Made by a program: the position numbers and the translations under genes
Shown: positions 25,787 to 34,480 of the stretch, piece after piece
Position numbering within the stretch: the first letter of the stretch is position 1
How the letters are laid out: each line of letters begins with the position of its first letter
Source: Sphingobium sp. OAS761
Lineage (GTDB): Bacteria > Pseudomonadota > Alphaproteobacteria > Sphingomonadales > Sphingomonadaceae
Reading direction: 5' to 3'
Length of the DNA stretch: 64,000 nt
Assembly (NCBI RefSeq): GCF_024168485.1
Contig: NZ_JALJVY010000006.1
Location: 1-64,000 of the forward strand
The notes under the pieces: generated by a model
Databases searched by the model: none
Told to the model about the DNA's origin: nothing
What the model saw: only the letters and a program-made list of their open reading frames with translations

Positions 25787-26599
25787 ATTTTCCTCCCTTT
25801 CGACATTTTAACATTCTGAGTTGAGCGACACAGACAACTGCATCCCGCCCGCATCGGCACAGGCAAGCAACCGCCGGGTGGCGTGGAGTAGGTTGACCTT
25901 CGGAAGCATAGCTCGGCGCCCATAGAACGGGCCGCCCAATCCTAAACACCTCTCCCGCCTCGTCTGATATTATGCTCCTCTTACAGTAATCTCAATTGGC
26001 GCAAGGTGCAATATCATTGTCGACCTAGATTTTTCGCGATGTCGTTCGAATTCTGGAACTGCCCGGTCTCGCGGCTGCGCGGAGGGGGAGGGGAAAGTGC
26101 CTGTTCGCAGCATCGAACCCGAACGACGCCCGGTGCGATACGATCATCAATTATCCCGCGCTCGTCCGCATCAGCTCCGATGAATTCATCCATCTCTATA
26201 TCAAATAGCAGCTGCACGCTGCGGAAGGCTATCGAGATCATGTCCGAGGCCGATCCGCACGCGATCCGGGAACGGGCCGACGCGCTGCCGCCTTGCCACT
26301 GCTGATCGGATTAGGGCGAACCTACCGCCCGTCCTTCGTACAGAGGATTGAGATCGCAGGCGTCTGGCGCGGATGGAGTGGATGCATGGAAATACGAGCG
26401 ATGCGAGCAGTCAATTTTTCGAGAGCATGGCAATCTGGCGAACCGGTGCGTGCTGGCCTCGTCTAGGATTCCGTATATCCACGCATTGACGCCTAAATCA
26501 GTATCAGGGCGTTGACGAAGGTCAGTTTATGGCACACCGTGTCAAATAATAAGTGGCCGGTGGATCGTCTGCCGGGTGATGCCCCATGGAGAGTGAGAG
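25787..26599. other. Intergenic stretch, no supported gene
   Basis: About 810 bases between the receptor (minus) and a P450 (plus), holding the receptor promoter and an operator-like site. A small plus frame at 26110-26215 (NYPALVRISSDEFIHLY before a stop) has no recognised family and may be a decayed gene. No RNA gene seen. Confidence 0.5.
25984..25996. promoter_or_regulatory. Operator-like motif CAGTAATCTCAAT
   Basis: About 200 bases upstream of the TonB receptor. Eleven of 13 bases equal GAGTAAACTCAAT at 14796. Suggests receptor and P450/SDR genes share a regulator; inference. Confidence 0.4.
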
Positions 26600-27817
26600 A
26601 TGACGTTCGTGGAACGCCCCCTTTGGAATTTCGACCATCATGGGTCGCGCTACGCGCAAAACTGGGAAGATCTGGTCCGAGAATTACACGCAATGGACTT
26701 CCCGCTGGCCTGGTCGGAGGCCAATGGCGGCTACTGGATTCTGGGTGCATGGGCTGAAGCGAAGAAGGCGCTGGAGGATTGGGAGGCTTTTTCGGCGGAT
26801 AATGATGTCAAGCATGAACGTCGCGGCGGCAAGGGATCACGCATTCCGCAGCATTCCTATCCGTTGATGCTCAGCGAGTCCGATCCACCCTTTCACACGG
26901 CGCGTCGTCGGATCGAGATGCCGTTTTTCACGCCCAAGGCATTGCGCGAATATGGTCCGATGATCGATCGCTTCATGGATGAAGCGCTGAAGGGAATTCG
27001 AGCGAAGGAAGAGGCGGACATGCTGCGGGATGTGATCCTGCCGATCACTGCCCGCGCGACCTTTCACCTGGTCGGCTATCGCGAGAGTTGGAGCGAAGTA
27101 GCCTATTCGGTGCACCTGGTGTCACATACAAAGGAGACGGACCCCGGTTATCCCATCGAGATGATCCAGCGCATACAGGCCGGGTTCCGCACGATGGTAG
27201 CCGAGCGCCGCGCCGAGCCGAAAGACGATATCGCATCGGCGCTGGCGCAGGGCGAGGTGCTGGGCCAGCCGCTGTCGTTCGAAGAGGCCGAGAGCATGAT
27301 GACCGCACTCGTCTTCGGAGGGTTCGACACGACGACCGCGTCGGTCATCAACGCCCTGATCTGGCTGCAGGATCGTCCCGAAATCCGCCGGCAACTCCTC
27401 GACGATCCCAAGCTTCTCGACAATGCCATTGAGGAATGGCTGCGCGTCTGGCCGCCTGCGCAGGGGATTGGACGGACGGTGATGCGCGACATGGAGATTG
27501 GCGGCCGCCAACTCCGCGCGGGCGAACGCATCTTTATCTGGTTCGCAGGCGCCAACCGCGATCCGGCGAAATTTCCCGATCCTGAGACGGTTCAACTCGA
27601 CCGTCCCAAGGCGTCCGATCATCTCGCATTCAGTGGTGGTGGGCATCGCTGCCTGGGTGCGCCGCTCGCCAAGATCGAGCTGCGCACCATGATCCGCGCC
27701 GTGCTGACGCGCATGCCGGACTATCGGATCGATCTCGACAGGGTCACCCGTTTTCCGACCTACGGGGCGGTGGCGGGGTATCTGGAAGTTCCGATGCGGC
27801 CAGGTGCGATAAGCTAA
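26600..27817 (+). CDS. Cytochrome P450
   Basis: 405 residues. I-helix GGFDTTTAS (about 235-243), ExxR in the K-helix (EEWLRV), and heme motif FSGGGHRCLGAPLAKIEL. N-terminal LHAMDFPLAWSEANGGYW and MPFFTPKALR are shared with the P450 at 33234, so they are paralogues. Start at 26600 has GAGAG seven bases before. Soluble bacterial class I P450, needing ferredoxin; substrate unknown. Convergent with the P450 at 27864. Confidence 0.94.
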   Translation: MTFVERPLWNFDHHGSRYAQNWEDLVRELHAMDFPLAWSEANGGYWILGAWAEAKKALEDWEAFSADNDVKHERRGGKGSRIPQHSYPLMLSESDPPFHTARRRIEMPFFTPKALREYGPMIDRFMDEALKGIRAKEEADMLRDVILPITARATFHLVGYRESWSEVAYSVHLVSHTKETDPGYPIEMIQRIQAGFRTMVAERRAEPKDDIASALAQGEVLGQPLSFEEAESMMTALVFGGFDTTTASVINALIWLQDRPEIRRQLLDDPKLLDNAIEEWLRVWPPAQGIGRTVMRDMEIGGRQLRAGERIFIWFAGANRDPAKFPDPETVQLDRPKASDHLAFSGGGHRCLGAPLAKIELRTMIRAVLTRMPDYRIDLDRVTRFPTYGAVAGYLEVPMRPGAIS

Positions 27818-27823
27818 GCCTGA

Positions 27824-27857
27824 GCCGACGCCCGCTCCTCGATCGGCGGGCGTCGGC
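27824..27857. terminator. Bidirectional terminator hairpin
   Basis: Perfect 12-base inverted repeat GCCGACGCCCGC / GCGGGCGTCGGC with a 10-base loop in the 46-base gap between two convergent P450 genes. Confidence 0.75.
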
Positions 27858-27863
27858 AGAACG

Positions 27864-29087
27864 TCAGACGACTTTCATGGGAAGTCGGCTGATCGCGTTG
27901 ATCGAGACGGTGATGGCGTGCTTCCACTCTCCGTTGAGATCGAGCCGCAGCCCGACCTTGCGGAATTCCTCGAAGAGGATCTCTACCTCCAGCTTGGCGA
28001 GATGCGATCCGATGCAATAGTGCGGACCGCCCGCGCCAAAGGCGGAATGACCCGCGCGGCGCCGGGAGATGTCGAATTTGTGCGGGTTCTCGTACACTTC
28101 GGGATCGCGGTTGCCGGCGGTGTACCACAGCATGACGAACTCGCCCTCGCGGATCGTCTTGCCGTGAAGTTCGACATCCTGGCGCGCGGTACGCCCCATG
28201 TGCATCACCGGCGACGCGATGCGCAGCAGTTCCTCGACGACGATCTTCAGCGGCCCGGTCTCCACTTGCTGCCGGGCATCCTCGTCGGTGGCCATCAGCA
28301 GGAGGGACTGAGCGATAAGGGTGTGCGTCGTTTCAAATCCGGCGATCAGGATCATGAGCCCCGATTCGACATATTCGTCCAGCGTGATGGGATCGCCCTG
28401 ATGATGGGCGGAGAGAAGCTCCGTAGCCATGTCGGCGGCGGGTTCGGCCAGTTTGATCTCCCGCAGCTTGTGGAGATAGTCGATGACGCCCTGGTGAGCC
28501 AGCGCGCCCTTTTCGAACCCGATCTCGGGATCCATCCGGCCAAACATGTCGTTCGCCCAGGAGACGATCAGGTGACGGTCTTCTTCGGGTACGCCGAGGA
28601 CGCTGGCCACGACCTGCGCGGGCAGTTCCGCCGCAATCTGGGGGATCGCATCGAAGGTCTGCTTGTCCTGCACTTCCCGGACGATCCGGACGCAGATCTC
28701 GCGGATCCAGTGCTCGAACCGCGCCACGACGCGTGGCGAGAAAGCGCTGGCAAGGAAGCCGCGCAGCCGCGCGTGATGCGCCCCGTCATGCCACATCAGG
28801 TTGTTGACCAGCTGGCCCCGGAAATGTTCATTGTCCTGCCCTGCCGCCCGGAGAGAAGAAGCGAGGGCAGCCGGGTAGAGGAAGCCGAGGCCAGACGTGA
28901 ACCGCTCGGTATCCATGCTGACCGCACGAATGTCGGCCGCGCGGGTCAGCGCCCAGAAACGGTCCCCATAGGGCGCACGAAGTTCATGGCACGGATCGTT
29001 GCGCCGAAGATGGTCGAAATAGTCGTGCGGCGGACCGCGCACGAAACTTGCCGGGTCGAGAAGATCGAGCTCAGTGATCGTATCCAT
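27864..29087 (-). CDS. Cytochrome P450
   Basis: 407 residues. I-helix LIAGFETTHTLIAQ, K-helix ExxR (VVEELLRIA), and heme motif FGAGGPHYCIGSHLAKLEV. N-terminal MDTITELDLLDPASFVRGPPHDYF. It is a different subfamily from the P450s at 14824, 26600 and 33234. Downstream of an SDR by 10 bases, transcribed as a pair; together they could hydroxylate and oxidise one position. Electron donor is probably the 2Fe-2S ferredoxin at 37549. Confidence 0.94.
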   Translation of the reverse strand: MDTITELDLLDPASFVRGPPHDYFDHLRRNDPCHELRAPYGDRFWALTRAADIRAVSMDTERFTSGLGFLYPAALASSLRAAGQDNEHFRGQLVNNLMWHDGAHHARLRGFLASAFSPRVVARFEHWIREICVRIVREVQDKQTFDAIPQIAAELPAQVVASVLGVPEEDRHLIVSWANDMFGRMDPEIGFEKGALAHQGVIDYLHKLREIKLAEPAADMATELLSAHHQGDPITLDEYVESGLMILIAGFETTHTLIAQSLLLMATDEDARQQVETGPLKIVVEELLRIASPVMHMGRTARQDVELHGKTIREGEFVMLWYTAGNRDPEVYENPHKFDISRRRAGHSAFGAGGPHYCIGSHLAKLEVEILFEEFRKVGLRLDLNGEWKHAITVSINAISRLPMKVV

Positions 29088-29097
29088 TCATTCTCTC

Positions 29098-29952
29098 CTA
29101 CTCAGGCGATCCGCCGCTTGCGCAGAATGCCTCAAATTCTTCCTGGAAATCGGGGTGCCAGCGCGAGAGCGCCGGGCGATTGCGGATGACGTCGTCCTGC
29201 GCCCATTGCAGGCGGCGCTCATCGATCGCGCGGGACGTTTCATTGTCCTGGCACCAGATGTAAAAATCGCGCTGCGCCAGACCTGCCAACAGGGCTTCGG
29301 CAACCTGATCGCAGGTCCATGCGGCGGCGGGCTTTTCCGCGAAATGGCGGGACATCATGGCGGAGTAGGTGAAGCCGGGCACGAGGAGGTGGGCCGAGAC
29401 CCGGCATCCTTCGATCTGGCGCAAACTGTGGGCCAGTCCCTCCGTCAATGTCCTGACCGCGGCCTTGGTGACGTTGTAGGCCGTGTTGCCCGGCGGCGAG
29501 GTGAAGCCCTGTTTTGATCCGGTGTTCACGATGGCGGCGGGCGTGCCCTGGTCCACCATGGGCTGCACGAAGGCCTGCACGCCGTTGAGAACGCCGTTGA
29601 GATTGACGCCGAGGATCCCGTCCCAGCTGCCGGGGCCGGAGAACAGGTCGCCGCCGACGCCGATGGCCGCGTTGTTCATCAGCAGTCCGACTTCCCCGAA
29701 CCGCTCGAACACGGCATCGCGGAGGTCACAGACCTGAGCGACGTCCGCGACGTCGATCGTCCGATACATGACATCAGGCGCACCTGCCCTGGCGACTGCA
29801 TCGGCCGCGTCCGCCAGCCCTTCGCTGATATCGGCCAGGCACAAGCGCATACCCGCAGCGGCACAGCGCAAGGCCACGGCGAGACCGATGCCGTTCGCGC
29901 CGCCGGTGATGACCGCGGCCCGACCCGGTGCAATGGCCGGATGGTTGTTCAT
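29098..29952 (-). CDS. Short-chain dehydrogenase/reductase
   Basis: 284 residues, ATG at 29952 with GGAGGGG upstream (a GTG at 29961 is the alternative). Cofactor motif ITGGANGIGLAVALR (about 15-29), NNAAI, catalytic YNVTKAAVRTLT. C-terminal region with VSAHLLVPGFTYSAMM is long, similar in layout to the SDR at 39851, so they are probably related paralogues. First gene of an SDR-P450 pair. Confidence 0.9.
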   Translation of the reverse strand: MNNHPAIAPGRAAVITGGANGIGLAVALRCAAAGMRLCLADISEGLADAADAVARAGAPDVMYRTIDVADVAQVCDLRDAVFERFGEVGLLMNNAAIGVGGDLFSGPGSWDGILGVNLNGVLNGVQAFVQPMVDQGTPAAIVNTGSKQGFTSPPGNTAYNVTKAAVRTLTEGLAHSLRQIEGCRVSAHLLVPGFTYSAMMSRHFAEKPAAAWTCDQVAEALLAGLAQRDFYIWCQDNETSRAIDERRLQWAQDDVIRNRPALSRWHPDFQEEFEAFCASGGSPE

Positions 29953-29979
29953 CGTGGACACCCCTCCCGATCGGTACTT

Positions 29980-29997
29980 ATATAAATGGGATTATAT
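29980..29997. promoter_or_regulatory. Inverted repeat ATATAA-N6-TTATAT
   Basis: In the divergent gap between the SDR (minus) and the double-HTH regulator (plus). Perfect 6-base arms; could be an operator or an AT-rich promoter element. Confidence 0.3.
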
Positions 29998-30106
29998 TTG
30001 AGGAGGTAGGATGTCAAGCGGCTTGCCCTGGCCTTTCGTTGAGCTTGGAGAAATCGCGGACAATGCCTAAGCTCAGCCTCTTTGCGTGCGGGAGCGAGGA
30101 AGTTTG

Positions 30107-31318
30107 GTGACGTCAATCGACAAGATTCGGAAACCGGATCATGGAGGCGCGAGGTCCTCCAGGACGTCGAAACTCGCAGAAACAGTCGCGCGAAATCTTG
30201 AGGAGCGGATCATCTCCGAAGGCTGGCCGGTGGGTCATCCCATCGGTCGCGAAGCCGATCTTGCCACATCGGCCGGAGTAGGGCGATGGGCCATGCGGGA
30301 GGCGCTGTGCCTTCTGGAGGAAGGTGGTCTTATCGAATCCCGGCGTGGAAATGGCGGCGGGATGTTCGTCGCCTCCCTGCCGTCCACCATGGTGATAACA
30401 CGTCTCAGCAACTATATTGACTTCATGGGTGCGCCCGCCGCCGAGTTGTCGATCCTGCTGGCCGCGTCCGACAAGGTCATGATCGACCGCGCGGCATCCC
30501 GCATGAAGGCAGCAGATCGCCGGGAGTTGAAGGAAATTCTCGCCAGCGTGGAATCGCCGGTAAGGCCAGAAACCATCAGGTCGCTCGCACCCATCCGTCC
30601 TTTGTTGTTGCGGGTGGCAGGCAATTCCGCCCTCAAGTTGATATCGGGTTCGGTGACCTTGGCCACGATGCAAGCGTGCTGGTATTCAACGCTGGCGGAT
30701 GAGGCGTATCGGGAAGCCTTCATTCCGGTCGCTATCGCCGAGCGGGATATCGCGACGGCACTGGTGGGGGCGGCGGTTGCGGATGCCCATGTCGCCTCGA
30801 CCCTTTTCGTGTCCGCATGCGAAAAGCTGTTCCGGGCCTCGGCGAACTCGCTCCGTTTGCCGGGACATACGCAGGCAGCGGTTCGCGCGTACGAACTTTT
30901 TCCGGCGGGCAGGCCGATGAAGAAAGCGGAGAGCGTCGCGCGCCACTTGCGGGAGATGATTCTGGATGCGGGGTGGCCGGTGGGCGCGCAACTGGGCACT
31001 CTTCCCGAACTGATGGAGCGTTTCGATGTCGGGCGCCCGGTATTGCGGGAAGCGCTGAGAGGTCTGGAGCGTATGGGCGCTATCAGGGTCGAGAGGGGAA
31101 TCGGGGGTGGGGTGAAAGTCGCGTCCCCCGATCCAGATGAAATCATCTCTGCCTGCCGTCGGCACCTGGAGCGCGAAAATCTCCAGCCGGATGAGGCCCA
31201 TGAGATGTTGGATGCCATTGCCGAAGCAGAAATGCGCAGAGGACGACCGAACGGCGGCGAAGCGGAACTGACGACATTGCTGCCACTTGTCCGGCAGATA
31301 TTGATGCTGGACAAATGA
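30107..31318 (+). CDS. Double-HTH FadR/GntR-like regulator
   Basis: 403 residues, GTG start at 30107 with GAGGA upstream. First winged helix at about 25-90 (EGWPVGHPIGREADLA, VGRWAMREALCLLEEGGLIE, RRGNGGGMFVAS), an FCD-like helical middle (about 100-270), then linker YELFPAGRPMKKAE and a second winged helix at about 280-345 (DAGWPVGAQLG, VGRPVLREALRGLERMGAIRV, IGGGVKVASPDPDE). Normal FadR proteins have only one such domain. Paralogues are at 45349 and 51940. Divergent from the SDR-P450 pair, its likely target. Confidence 0.85.
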   Translation: MTSIDKIRKPDHGGARSSRTSKLAETVARNLEERIISEGWPVGHPIGREADLATSAGVGRWAMREALCLLEEGGLIESRRGNGGGMFVASLPSTMVITRLSNYIDFMGAPAAELSILLAASDKVMIDRAASRMKAADRRELKEILASVESPVRPETIRSLAPIRPLLLRVAGNSALKLISGSVTLATMQACWYSTLADEAYREAFIPVAIAERDIATALVGAAVADAHVASTLFVSACEKLFRASANSLRLPGHTQAAVRAYELFPAGRPMKKAESVARHLREMILDAGWPVGAQLGTLPELMERFDVGRPVLREALRGLERMGAIRVERGIGGGVKVASPDPDEIISACRRHLERENLQPDEAHEMLDAIAEAEMRRGRPNGGEAELTTLLPLVRQILMLDK

Positions 31319-31369
31319 TGCGAGTCAACCCTGCGTCAAACAAGGTCGCTCGCCCACCTGAAGCAGGGT

Positions 31370-31393
31370 GTCATTTGATATTTTACCAATGAC
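31370..31393. promoter_or_regulatory. Inverted repeat GTCATT-N12-AATGAC before TetR gene
   Basis: Perfect 6-base arms, 17 bases before the TetR start. Position suggests an autoregulatory operator; inference. Confidence 0.35.
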
Positions 31394-31410
31394 CGCTCTA
31401 CAGTGATCCC

Positions 31411-32070
31411 ATGTCCAGCCAAGCCGAGCAACTTTCCCCGGGGATCCCAGCCAGACCGGCGAACAGGAAGATAGCGGGGGTGCCTCGGACCCGTTCGCAG
31501 CAGAAGCGCGAGACGGCGCAAGCCTTGCAGGATGCGGGCATGGCGCGTTTCGTCAAGGATGGGTTCGAAGCAACGACCATAGAGGACATCGCGCGAGACG
31601 CCGGCGTCTCGCGGCGCACTTTTTTCCGCTACTTCCCGACAAAGGAAGAACTGATCCTCTCCCAGTTCGAGGAAATGGGTACGATCATTTTCGACGAGAT
31701 CCGGTGTCGGCCCAAGAGCGAGGGGCCGATGCTGGCCTTGCGCAACGGTTTCAGGACGCTGGACGTCCAGGATACGGCGCAACGCCGCCGGATGGAATTG
31801 CTCGGCTGGCTGATCGCGGAGACGCCCGCTCTACGAGGCCTGATGCTCCTGCGGCAAGAGCGGTGGGAGGCGGAGATTGCCGACAGACTGGCCGACAGGC
31901 TCGGCAAGCCGCACGGCGATCCGGTTGCGCGGCTGGTGGCTGCCGCCGGCTATGCCGCCTTCAGAGTGGCTTCGTTGAAGAACAACATGAGCGGCCGGGG
32001 AAATTTCGGAAAAACTCTGGACGAGACCTTCGACTTGCTCGGTGAAGTCGCGGGGCATTTGCAAGGCTGA
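31411..32070 (+). CDS. TetR-family transcriptional regulator
   Basis: 219 residues. HTH at about 32-80 (RSQQKRETAQALQDAG, FEATTIEDIARDAGVSRRTFFRYFPTKEELI), followed by a helical ligand domain with LDETFDLLGEV at the end. An N-terminal extension of about 28 residues precedes the HTH, so a later start is possible, but no better ribosome binding site is visible. An inverted repeat lies in the promoter. Possible repressor of neighbouring catabolic genes. Confidence 0.88.
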   Translation: MSSQAEQLSPGIPARPANRKIAGVPRTRSQQKRETAQALQDAGMARFVKDGFEATTIEDIARDAGVSRRTFFRYFPTKEELILSQFEEMGTIIFDEIRCRPKSEGPMLALRNGFRTLDVQDTAQRRRMELLGWLIAETPALRGLMLLRQERWEAEIADRLADRLGKPHGDPVARLVAAAGYAAFRVASLKNNMSGRGNFGKTLDETFDLLGEVAGHLQG

Positions 32071-32121
32071 CTGTGGCGCGGTCCAGCGCAACATGGAAAA
32101 GGGCCACAGTCAGCCTTGCAA
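32059..32121. repeat. 19-base perfect inverted repeat overlapping TetR stop codon
   Basis: Arms TTGCAAGGCTGACTGTGGC (32059-32077) and its exact complement (32103-32121), 25-base spacer. The left arm contains the TetR stop at 32068-32070. May act as a bidirectional terminator for TetR and the convergent gene at 32221, but no U-tract follows; may instead be a duplicated gene end. Confidence 0.7.
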
Positions 32122-32220
32122 TGGCGGATGCGCAGACCCGGCCGCCATCCTCATCCCGCGCCCGCGAAGTCGGTTTCCGGCTTGATTACGGTAAGGCCTT
32201 CATGCTCGCTTCCCTGTCGG

Positions 32221-33237
32221 CTACGCGCGGGCGTCTACAACGGCGAGCGCCGCAAGAATCGCCGTCACCTCCATCGCATGCTCGGCCGTCTTGGTCATCA
32301 GCTCGACCTGCGAGGGTTCGGGCGACACGAAGGTGGAGGGCCCCCAACTGCCGTCGGAACGCTGGCGGGCGATGAACCAGTCGGCCATCTGCACGAGTGT
32401 ATCGGAATAGTCGTGCGTCGGATCGGCGATCTGCATCAGCGCCACGCCCCAGCCGAACTTACACGCCTGCACCGATGCGAGATCGTCAAACTGCGCCTGT
32501 GTGCCGGCAAGGTTGATGCCGAGATAGGCGTGGCCGCCGGCCAACGCGTCCTTGTCGCCCGTGCGCATCGCATAGAGCCCGAGGAAGCCGGCAGCAATGC
32601 CGGGGTAGAAATAAGCCTGTCGCGCTTCCTGGAACTTAACTGCGGCGACCCAGCCGAGATCGGCCGGGGGCTCAGTCACAAGCCCTTGGGGCGAGCGCAG
32701 CGTATAGAGGATGTTAGGAAGCGCTGGCTGTTCGGCCAGGCAGGCGAGCGTCCAGTCGCGGATGCGCTTCGCCAGATCCATGCGTCCGCCCAATATTGCC
32801 GCCATGCCCACCTGCGCGGTCGAGAGCAGATCGGTGAGGTCGGCATAGGGGCCGCCGGGCACATCGACGGGCATGCCGCCATTCTGCTCCAGCGCGCCAA
32901 TCCGGTTGAACAGCCGCGCGGCGACGTCGTGCCGTTCCAGCAACAGCGCGCCCATGGTGAGGTGGCCGATCGGATAGGCGCTGAACCGCCCCTGGCCATA
33001 AGCGACGCCGGCGGAGAAATCGCCATTCTCCCCAAGGCCTTCACGATTGGCCCATTCCAGCACGGAGGCGCCCGCTGCGGTTTCGCCCAGCAGAGCGAAG
33101 GTCCAGGGAAAGCGCGACCAGCCATTGCCCTTGTCGGCGTCGGCCGGGCGGCCGTTGGAGCAGACCCTTTCGAGCAGCCAGTCGCGGGCGCGGTCTCGCG
33201 ACGCCCGCAAGCGCTGCGCAGCGGCAACGACGCTCAT
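32221..33237 (-). CDS. Unknown all-helical protein, prenyltransferase/terpene-cyclase-like toroid suspected
   Basis: 338 residues from the ATG at 33237, overlapping the P450 stop by four bases. No signal peptide. Mostly predicted helical, with repeated segments and a late RQRSDGSWGPST resembling QW-like motifs of prenyltransferase/terpene-cyclase toroids, but no DxDD or DDxxD. WANREGLGENGDFSAG and AYPIGHLTMGALLLERH are notable. I do not recognise the family. Translational coupling to a P450 and an SCP2-hydrolase suggests a role in processing a cyclic substrate. A longer frame to 33522 is antisense-like leader and is rejected. Confidence 0.7.
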   Translation of the reverse strand: MSVVAAAQRLRASRDRARDWLLERVCSNGRPADADKGNGWSRFPWTFALLGETAAGASVLEWANREGLGENGDFSAGVAYGQGRFSAYPIGHLTMGALLLERHDVAARLFNRIGALEQNGGMPVDVPGGPYADLTDLLSTAQVGMAAILGGRMDLAKRIRDWTLACLAEQPALPNILYTLRSPQGLVTEPPADLGWVAAVKFQEARQAYFYPGIAAGFLGLYAMRTGDKDALAGGHAYLGINLAGTQAQFDDLASVQACKFGWGVALMQIADPTHDYSDTLVQMADWFIARQRSDGSWGPSTFVSPEPSQVELMTKTAEHAMEVTAILAALAVVDARA

Positions 33238-34457
33238 GCCGCCACTCCCGCATTCAGTCGGACCGGCACGCTGGAATAACCCAGGATGGTTCCCGTTCGC
33301 GGGAAGCGGACGGCGCGATCCTCGTCGATGGTATAGTCGGGCATTTCGCGGATGAAGGTCCCCAGCATGGCGGTGATCTCCAGCTTGGCCAGCGGCGCGC
33401 CCAGGCAGCGGTGCGGGCCGGCGCTGAAGGACAGATGGTCGCCCGCATTGGCGCGCGTCAGATCGAGCGTGTCGGGATCGGAGAATTTCTTGGGGTCGCG
33501 GTTGGCTCCGCCCAGCCAGCAAAAGATGCGATCACCCGCGCGCACCTTGCGCCCGCCGATTTCCACATCATGCCGCGCATTGCGCCCGACACCGGGCGTC
33601 GGCGGGAAAAAGCGGAGAAATTCCTCGATGCCCAGCGACATGGCCTGCGGACTGGTGATCAGCGTTTCGCGGGCGCCGGGCCGGCTCGCCAGCCAGATCA
33701 GGGCGTTCACGACCGCGCTGGTCGTGGTGTCGAAGCCGGCGAAGACGAGGGCGTACATCATGCTTTCCGCTTCGGGGTCGCTGAGCGGTTGTCCGTTCAC
33801 ATGCCCATGGGCAAGAGCGGAAATGATGTCGCCCGTCGGGTTCGCGCGCCGGTCAGCAAGATAGCGGGAGAACATCACCCGCGTATTGGCTATTTCCGTA
33901 TGCGGATAGTCGGGATGATCGGGCGGCAGATAGATGGCGCGGTGCGAAGACATCGCCGCGTCCTGCCAATTGTCCGCCTCAAATCCGACAAGGTTGAGCG
34001 TGGTGCGCGCAGTTGTCGGGATGACGATGTCATTGACCAGATCGACCTCGTCGCGCCCCTCGCAGTTCTTCAGGGCCTCCCTGAAGAATTCCTCTGCCTT
34101 CGCCCCCCAGGTACGCAGCGACTTGGGCGTGAAGAAGGGCATTTCCAGTCGCCGCCGCGCGGTAGACAAGGGCGGGTCGCTCTCGCTCAGCATCAGTGGG
34201 AAGGTCTGCTGCGGGATGGAGACGCCGCGATAACCTTCGCGTTCCTTGTGCACATCATTGTCGGACGAAAAATTCTCATAATCCGTCGTGACGCGCTTCG
34301 CCTCTTCCCAGTCGGCGAGTACCCAATAGCCGTCATGGGCGTCGGTCCACGCCATGGGATAATCCATGGCGTGCAACCGGCGGGCAGTGTCAATCCAATT
34401 GTCCTTGAAGTCGATCGACTGATGATCGAAATCGAATGTCGGCGACCGGTCCGTCAT
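33234..34457 (-). CDS. Cytochrome P450
   Basis: 407 residues. I-helix FAGFDTTTSAVVNALIW, ExxR (EEFLRFF), heme motif FSAGPHRCLGAPLAKLEI. Its N-terminal half (RRLHAMDYPMAW, MLSESDPPLSTARRRLEMPFF) is closely similar to the P450 at 26600. Middle gene of the operon with the SCP2-hydrolase upstream (23-base gap) and the all-helical protein downstream (4-base overlap). Hydroxylase of unknown substrate. Confidence 0.94.
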   Translation of the reverse strand: MTDRSPTFDFDHQSIDFKDNWIDTARRLHAMDYPMAWTDAHDGYWVLADWEEAKRVTTDYENFSSDNDVHKEREGYRGVSIPQQTFPLMLSESDPPLSTARRRLEMPFFTPKSLRTWGAKAEEFFREALKNCEGRDEVDLVNDIVIPTTARTTLNLVGFEADNWQDAAMSSHRAIYLPPDHPDYPHTEIANTRVMFSRYLADRRANPTGDIISALAHGHVNGQPLSDPEAESMMYALVFAGFDTTTSAVVNALIWLASRPGARETLITSPQAMSLGIEEFLRFFPPTPGVGRNARHDVEIGGRKVRAGDRIFCWLGGANRDPKKFSDPDTLDLTRANAGDHLSFSAGPHRCLGAPLAKLEITAMLGTFIREMPDYTIDEDRAVRFPRTGTILGYSSVPVRLNAGVAA

Positions 34458-34480
34458 GTTCCTGCCTCACTTGCCCTGTG

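Noticed and set aside
26110-26215. Small frame ending in NYPALVRISSDEFIHLY
   Set aside because: No recognised family, no ribosome binding site, and stops on all sides; kept only as a note in the intergenic entry.
32221-33522. Extension of the all-helical gene to 33522
   Set aside because: The extra 95 residues are antisense-like and overlap the P450 end; the ATG at 33237 overlaps the P450 stop in the ATGA manner seen elsewhere here.
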